Part shown: in pieces, positions 59,055 to 64,000 of the stretch | How positions within the stretch are numbered: the stretch's first letter is position 1 | How the letters are laid out: each line of letters opens with the position of its first letter | IMG/VR virus record: IMGVR_UViG_3300018417_000005 | Location: 25,368 to 89,367 of that record | Strand: one strand, 5' to 3' | From: a virus | DNA length: 64,000 nt | Made by a program: the position numbers and the translations under genes | The notes under the pieces: model-generated | Database searches by the model: none | What the model saw: the letters and a program-made list of their open reading frames with translations, nothing else | What the model was told of the DNA's origin: nothing

Positions 59055-59744
59055 ATGATAACAAATAAATTTGAATACCCATCCCTAAGACGAATCCACG
59101 AAAACGGAACAAGACGTTATACTAACGAAAGTAAAACAGCTCGTCCTGTTCCCAGCGTTACAACAATTCTCGACGCAACCAAATCCGAAGAAAGCAGACA
59201 AGCATTAGCAAACTGGCGCAAGCGCGTAGGTACAGCTAAGGCCCAAGCTATTACTACAGAAGCCGCAGGACGCGGAACACGATTACACAAATGGTTAGAA
59301 GACTACATTCTAACTGGCGACGCCGGCACACCCGGCACAAATCCTTATAGCATACAAAGCCACGGCATGGCCCAAATTATTATTGATAAGGGTCTTAGCC
59401 GAGCAGACGAATACTGGGGCACAGAAGTTGGCCTTATGTACCCCGATGTGTACGCAGGAACAACAGACTGTGTCGGCATGTTCGAAGGCGAGCCAGCAAT
59501 TATCGACTTTAAGCAAACTAATAAGCCTAAGAAGCGAGAATGGATTGACGATTATTTTGCTCAATTAACAGCTTATGCCGCGGCTCATAACGTTACATAC
59601 GGCACAGATATCAAAAAAGGCGTTATTTTAATGTGTAGCAAAGACAACGAGTACCAAGAATTTATTATTGAAGGCGACGAATACGAAGAATACGAACATG
59701 CCTGGGCTACTAGAGTAGAAGAATATTATTCCAAGTTCCTATAA
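59055..59744 (+). CDS. PD-(D/E)XK exonuclease (RecB-like)
   Basis: 229 residues. GRGTRLHKWLEDYI (72-85), YAGTTDCVG with D138, IIDFKQTN with D151 and K153, and FAQLTAYAAA with Q170 give the full nuclease core. Early-type promoter, predicted leaderless mRNA. Such exonucleases in marine T4-like phages may degrade host DNA or act in recombination; role inferred. Confidence 0.85.
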   Translation: MITNKFEYPSLRRIHENGTRRYTNESKTARPVPSVTTILDATKSEESRQALANWRKRVGTAKAQAITTEAAGRGTRLHKWLEDYILTGDAGTPGTNPYSIQSHGMAQIIIDKGLSRADEYWGTEVGLMYPDVYAGTTDCVGMFEGEPAIIDFKQTNKPKKREWIDDYFAQLTAYAAAHNVTYGTDIKKGVILMCSKDNEYQEFIIEGDEYEEYEHAWATRVEEYYSKFL

Positions 59745-59746
59745 AT

Positions 59747-59754
59747 GATAAATA
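59747..59754 (+). promoter_or_regulatory. Late promoter (GATAAATA)
   Basis: Leader of about 27 nt with TTTGGAG before the GTG start at 59782. Confidence 0.8.
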
Positions 59755-59781
59755 CTGTTAAGCATTTGGAGATTCTTAACA

Positions 59782-62253
59782 GTGACAGAAACAACAAAAA
59801 TAGTAAGGATGCAACAGCGTCGAGGTCTAAAGCAAGACCTACCAAAACCATTGCGTCCAGGCGAAATAGGGTTTGCTACAGATAGCAGACAGCTATATAT
59901 CGGTGCAGACACCGAAAGTGAACTAGCACAACAGTATAATAAAACTGGTGTGTTCGAGCAAACATCAAGTGCGCAAAGCACAACTTTTGGTTTGGCTAAC
60001 GTACAGATGATTAAATTCACTGTACCGCACAAAATTTACGACAAAGGAGAGTTCGACGGAGTTACTACAACTACTGTCTGGACACCGGACGACTTAGTTG
60101 CGAGTTCAGCCACTGCAACAGAATACGCTAGATTAGGTGACGTATTTAGAACAGGTGACTTATATTTTAGAAATATAATAGACGGGAATCTATTTTCGCC
60201 AGAACAGATTACTGTTATAAAAAACGGCACAGAACTTGTCGCATCGAATGTTGCAACTATTTCAAGCAGTCAAGATTTTTTCTTTGCCCAAGGTGGCGAT
60301 ATATCATCTAGTACCCATACATTAACTTTAAGAACACCTCCGAGTGGAGCAGAAGAAATTGCAATTTCGTATTATGGCAATACTGAAGTTAATCATGCTC
60401 TATCAAACACTACTGTTGGGATAACCGGTGTAGCAGGATTTAACGCATACGCAGGCCTAACAAATAATACTTTCCGACAAATAGATCCAGATAACGTAAG
60501 AGTAGCATCAGGCACAGGTGTCGGCTATATCGGAATGCAGTTCAAGCATATCCAGGTAGCAACTGATGTTAAAACTGCCCCGGTAGCATTTGACAATTCG
60601 GTTGCTCTTACTTTAGGCAACTTATTATTAACAAGAATCGACGAGAAGGTCACTGACGCAGTAGCAACCGCAAACGCAACAACAGTCTCTATAGTTGGAG
60701 CAATCGCGGCAGACACATATAATATATCAGGCGCCTATAATCACGTTTACATCGACGATGCAGTAACAGGCGATTGGCTAGACGGACAAGTATTAGAAGT
60801 TACAAGTTATGATTCGGCTAATACAACTATTGTTACCGCACTTCCTGCTATATCTACAAGTTTAGTTAAATCTGTAACCAGTTATTCCATTGATGGTTCG
60901 AATCTAAATGTAGTAGTAAGTAGCACAGATGATATCGAAATAGGTGATGATTTATACTTTATCGAATCTCCAGACGATTCAAATCTAAATAGTAAATCAG
61001 GCACAGTGTCCGCAGTGGATACAGGAGTATCACAAACTATAACAGTTTCTGCACTAGGCACTGATGCTAATGCTAACGTAGATACTGCTAACTTGTCTTT
61101 TGTAACATATAAAGGAGGGTCAAGTACTGAAGTAGTTCTTACTGCTCTTAATCACGGGTTATCCGACGGAGCCAACGCAATTACTACAACTAATGCTACG
61201 GTATCTTCCGGCACAGTAAATGCAACAACTACTGGCAATGTGAACACATTTATTTTAACCACAGTTGGCGCAATAACAGGCGAAGACCTTGCACTTACAT
61301 TTACACCAGTTGTATCATCCGGCAACGTAAGCATAACAAGAACTTTCGCCGCAGATTTAACAAGTGCTAACACTGCTGAAGCGGCTATTAGCGCAGTTAG
61401 TTCATACGACGAATGGCCAAAACTAAGTACAATACCCGGCTCCACAGAATCCGCATACAAAGTTTATGTCACCCACGGCGAAGCAAATGCAAAAACACCC
61501 TTTGACTTTATGATGCATAATGACAGGATAGACACACTAACTACACTAGGCTTAGAAGCAAACACGTATAGCAGATCAGATTCTACAGTTAAAGCAGATT
61601 TAGAAAACTGGATTAATACATTAGTTTCTAGTACAGCCGTGAATCTATTTAAGGAAGTATACGTAAATACTGAATTCAATTCAACCGGACATTTTACTAC
61701 ATGGGATTTAAAAGTTAACTCAGAAGTTAAGGAGATGGATTTTGAATCGAGAGAAGAAGCTAGAGATTTTTCTGCCATACTTAACAATTTATATTTTGAA
61801 GCAGTTAACCCCGATATTAAAGGTTTATTAAATATCAAATCTAACATAGAATTCCTAACCTTAGAAGGACTTGGTGCCGCGACTACCGTTACAAGCTACG
61901 ATGCTCCGGAAGCTGTAACACTGACAGCAGGACTAAATGTTATACCTGAATTGAGCATTTCAGACTTAACGCTTTATGATACTTATATTATAGATTACTC
62001 CTTAGCAGATACATTATCGTCTAACGCAAACGTATACCGACGTATAGGCACAGTGTCGTTTACAGCCTCTGCCGAAGCCGAGCAAGTTACACTAATGGAC
62101 ACATACACAGACTTGCAGGCAAATGTTACAGGTAACGTAGAATTTACAGCGAATGTTTCCGGAACAGCACTGACATTTAGCGCGAACACAACTATATCTC
62201 CAACTACAGATATAGCTATGAAATATACAGTGAGACGCTGGTTAGCTGAATAA
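59782..62253 (+). CDS. Large tail-fibre-like structural protein
   Basis: 823 residues, GTG start. The first 60 residues (IVRMQQRRGLKQDLPKPLRP, then GEIGFATDSRQLYIG) are the QRRG..DLPxxLxPGEIGxxxDTxxLYIG attachment motif of phage fibre proteins. The body is Thr/Ser/Asn-rich beta repeats. Late promoter. Probably a fibre or whisker protein. Confidence 0.72.
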   Translation: MTETTKIVRMQQRRGLKQDLPKPLRPGEIGFATDSRQLYIGADTESELAQQYNKTGVFEQTSSAQSTTFGLANVQMIKFTVPHKIYDKGEFDGVTTTTVWTPDDLVASSATATEYARLGDVFRTGDLYFRNIIDGNLFSPEQITVIKNGTELVASNVATISSSQDFFFAQGGDISSSTHTLTLRTPPSGAEEIAISYYGNTEVNHALSNTTVGITGVAGFNAYAGLTNNTFRQIDPDNVRVASGTGVGYIGMQFKHIQVATDVKTAPVAFDNSVALTLGNLLLTRIDEKVTDAVATANATTVSIVGAIAADTYNISGAYNHVYIDDAVTGDWLDGQVLEVTSYDSANTTIVTALPAISTSLVKSVTSYSIDGSNLNVVVSSTDDIEIGDDLYFIESPDDSNLNSKSGTVSAVDTGVSQTITVSALGTDANANVDTANLSFVTYKGGSSTEVVLTALNHGLSDGANAITTTNATVSSGTVNATTTGNVNTFILTTVGAITGEDLALTFTPVVSSGNVSITRTFAADLTSANTAEAAISAVSSYDEWPKLSTIPGSTESAYKVYVTHGEANAKTPFDFMMHNDRIDTLTTLGLEANTYSRSDSTVKADLENWINTLVSSTAVNLFKEVYVNTEFNSTGHFTTWDLKVNSEVKEMDFESREEARDFSAILNNLYFEAVNPDIKGLLNIKSNIEFLTLEGLGAATTVTSYDAPEAVTLTAGLNVIPELSISDLTLYDTYIIDYSLADTLSSNANVYRRIGTVSFTASAEAEQVTLMDTYTDLQANVTGNVEFTANVSGTALTFSANTTISPTTDIAMKYTVRRWLAE

Positions 62254-62254
62254 T

Positions 62255-62686
62255 ATGTTTTTACCGACCCAAAGTTCCGACGATAGATTATCTATGTGGC
62301 GGGCAATTAGACAACGGGAGCATGAAAGCATAGATGACCTTCTTGCAGAATTCAAAGATCTTGCGCCAGAACAGCGTTACATTGATTTTTACACTCCATC
62401 TAGTTGGCCAAGTGTTTTTGAAATTGTTAGCGAAGGCATGTTCTGCCAAAGTGGCATTACTTTAGTAATAGCCGCAACATTAGCCGAGGCAGGTTTCATA
62501 TCTACCGGCAACTTGCGCTTTCCGGTGATAAGTAATCATATAAACGGAAATACCGGATTGGTACTCGAACACCAAAATAAAGTATTCAACTTTACACCGG
62601 GCAAGATTATAACCTTAGAAGAAATGAAAGAAAATGGTACGGTTTACGACACGCATGTTGTACCGTATAGCAATATTTTACGTTGA
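62255..62686 (+). CDS. Hypothetical protein between fibre and nrdA
   Basis: 143 residues, mixed alpha/beta, starting 1 nt after the fibre gene. WRAIRQREHESIDDLLAEF and FYTPSSWPSVFEIVSEGMFC; a C-terminal beta part (TGLVLEHQNKVFNFTPG). Not recognised. Confidence 0.5.
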   Translation: MFLPTQSSDDRLSMWRAIRQREHESIDDLLAEFKDLAPEQRYIDFYTPSSWPSVFEIVSEGMFCQSGITLVIAATLAEAGFISTGNLRFPVISNHINGNTGLVLEHQNKVFNFTPGKIITLEEMKENGTVYDTHVVPYSNILR

Positions 62687-62711
62687 CATTTATACTGTTT
62701 TATTATATAAT
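62683..62711 (+). promoter_or_regulatory. Sigma70-type promoter for nrdA
   Basis: TTGACA (62683-62688), 17-bp spacer, TATAAT (62706-62711), about 57 nt before the start. The leader is AT-rich with AAGGA. Confidence 0.85.
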
Positions 62712-62767
62712 AGCAGTCTGCTAAATATTTTTACAGTTTATTAATAATAACAATAATAAGGACACAC

Positions 62768-64000
62768 ATGCAAGTAAGAAAGAGATCCGGTGTTTTAGAA
62801 GACATCGACATAGACAAATTACACAAAGTAGTACAGTATGCTTGCGAGGGCATAACAGGAGTAAGCCCAAGCGAAGTTGAAATCCACAGCCAAATTCAAA
62901 TGTATAACGGTATCAACTCAATTGATATCCAAGAAACATTAATCAAATCCGCGGCCGATTTAATCACAGAAGAAACACCCAACTACCAATTCGTAGCCGG
63001 GCGCCTAATCAATTATCATCTACGTAAAGGTGTATACGGACAGTTTACTCCTCCACATTTAAACAATATTATACACGATAATGTTAATCGCGGGTTTTAT
63101 GATAGTGGTGTTTTAGCAAAGTATTCTGTTGAAGAAGTTAATATGTTAAATGACTATATTGACCACGAACGCGACGAAGTGCTAACTTATGCCGCAATGG
63201 AGCAGTTTAGAGGAAAGTACCTAGTACAGAATAGATCAACAAAAGAAATATTTGAAACACCTCAAGTGGCATATATGCTTATTGCTATGACATTGTTTAG
63301 TGATTATGTACCTAACGAAGTAAGACTAAAATACGTTAAAGATTATTATGATGCAATTAGTACCTTCGAAATAAGTTTGCCTACTCCGGTTATGGCAGGT
63401 GTACGCACACCACAAAGACAATTTAGTAGTTGTGTTCTCATTGAAATAGATGACGATTTAGATAGCATTAACGCAGGCGCGGCATCTATTGTTAAATACG
63501 TAAGTCAAAAAGCAGGCATTGGTATTGGAGCAGGGCGTATCCGCGCAATTGATTCACCTATACGTAGCGGGGATGCAACACATACTGGCGTTATACCGTT
63601 CTATAAGCATTTCCAAAGTGCAGTTAAAAGCTGTTCGCAAGGTGGTGTACGTGGCGGTGCGGCAACACTTTACTATCCTATATGGCATTTAGAAGTCGAA
63701 GACATGCTAGTGCTTAAAAACAACAAAGGCACAGAAGATAATCGCGTAAGGCACATGGACTATGGTGTGCAGTTTAACAAACTTATGTGGGAAAGACTAT
63801 TAAAAGGCGAACATATTACATTATTCTCACCCCATGATGTTCCGGAAATGTACGAAGCATTCTTTAACGACCAAGACAAATTCAAAGAGCTGTACGAAAC
63901 AGCTGAACGTAACACACGACTACGTAAAAAAGTATTAAAAGCATCTGACCTATTAAACGTATTTGAAACAGAACGAAAAGACACAGGTCGCATCTATTTA
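62768..64000 (+). CDS. nrdA: Ribonucleotide reductase alpha subunit NrdA (class Ia), 3' partial
   Basis: 411 residues seen, frame open at the right edge. The N-terminal ATP cone (RKRSGVLEDIDIDKLHKVVQ) is followed by LIKSAADLI, YLVQNRSTKEIFETPQ, ISLPTPVMAGVRTP, FSSCVLIE with the active-site Cys, YVSQKAGIGIGAGRIRA, KSCSQGGVRGGAATLYYP and NRVRHMDYGVQFNKLMW. All match class Ia NrdA, close to the gammaproteobacterial form. It converts NDPs to dNDPs with NrdB. Sigma70 promoter upstream. Confidence 0.95.
   Translation, partial: MQVRKRSGVLEDIDIDKLHKVVQYACEGITGVSPSEVEIHSQIQMYNGINSIDIQETLIKSAADLITEETPNYQFVAGRLINYHLRKGVYGQFTPPHLNNIIHDNVNRGFYDSGVLAKYSVEEVNMLNDYIDHERDEVLTYAAMEQFRGKYLVQNRSTKEIFETPQVAYMLIAMTLFSDYVPNEVRLKYVKDYYDAISTFEISLPTPVMAGVRTPQRQFSSCVLIEIDDDLDSINAGAASIVKYVSQKAGIGIGAGRIRAIDSPIRSGDATHTGVIPFYKHFQSAVKSCSQGGVRGGAATLYYPIWHLEVEDMLVLKNNKGTEDNRVRHMDYGVQFNKLMWERLLKGEHITLFSPHDVPEMYEAFFNDQDKFKELYETAERNTRLRKKVLKASDLLNVFETERKDTGRIYL

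Noticed and set aside
1-64000. tRNA or other structured RNA genes
   Set aside because: No intergenic gap is longer than about 200 nt, and none shows a tRNA acceptor/TPsiC pattern. All gaps are explained by promoters, terminators or leaders.

Overview
The window is a 64 kb piece of a T4-like (contractile-tailed, myovirus) phage genome. Core T4-type genes are recognisable: neck proteins gp13, gp14 and gp15, tail sheath gp18, tail tube gp19, head-completion gp4, terminase gp16/gp17, gp32, UvsX, UvsY, UvsW, primase gp61, helicase gp41 and NrdA. Many of the unnamed genes look like families I know only from marine T4-like phages (cyanophage and pelagiphage relatives). The DNA is AT-rich and almost fully coding. 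The host cannot be read from the sequence. NrdA is a class Ia enzyme very close to the gammaproteobacterial type, and the early promoters are ordinary sigma70 type (TTGACA, 16-17 bp, TATAAT), so a marine proteobacterial host is a reasonable guess.

Layout. 0-8.8 kb: structural/adhesin genes, two sulfotransferase-like genes and a possible SPOUT-fold protein. 8.8-13.3 kb (minus strand): an unknown gene, a Nudix hydrolase, an extended gp15, an M15 peptidase endolysin and gp14. 13.4-24.1 kb: gp13, a GIY-YIG-like homing endonuclease (minus), a gp1-like dNMP kinase, gp18, gp19, a second tube-like protein, gp4, a possible spanin-like pair and gp16. 24.1-30.6 kb: an Stf0-like sulfotransferase, acidic putative head proteins, gp17 and an 806-residue protein. 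30.6-39.9 kb: recombination and nucleotide metabolism (gp32, UvsX, UvsY, UvsW, APS-kinase-like, possible clamp-loader subunit, ThyX, phosphatase, MazG-like). 39.9-43.6 kb: a structural gene, primase and helicase. 43.6-58.7 kb: a long run of genes, most of whose products begin with a short T4-type capsid-targeting peptide ending in a prohead-protease-like [L/I/V]xE site. 58.7-64 kb: small structural protein, PD-(D/E)XK exonuclease, an 823-residue fibre-like protein, an unknown gene and NrdA (cut by the window end).

Regulation. Late promoters follow NNTAAATA (mostly GATAAATA) and early/middle promoters are sigma70-like. In at least nine late genes and two sigma70-driven genes the start codon lies 5-6 nt after the promoter element, so those mRNAs should be leaderless. 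This rule also corrects several gene starts. Two core genes (gp16 and the dNMP kinase) have no ATG/GTG/TTG start and appear to begin with ATT behind a good Shine-Dalgarno.

The most interesting system is the 43.6-58.7 kb block. It predicts a large set of proteins packed inside the capsid and perhaps injected with the DNA: an anti-CBASS Acb1-like 2H phosphodiesterase, a nucleotidyltransferase, a KxDG ligase-like protein, an amidoligase-like 1570-residue protein, a ParB-like protein, zinc proteins and very basic DNA-binding-like proteins.
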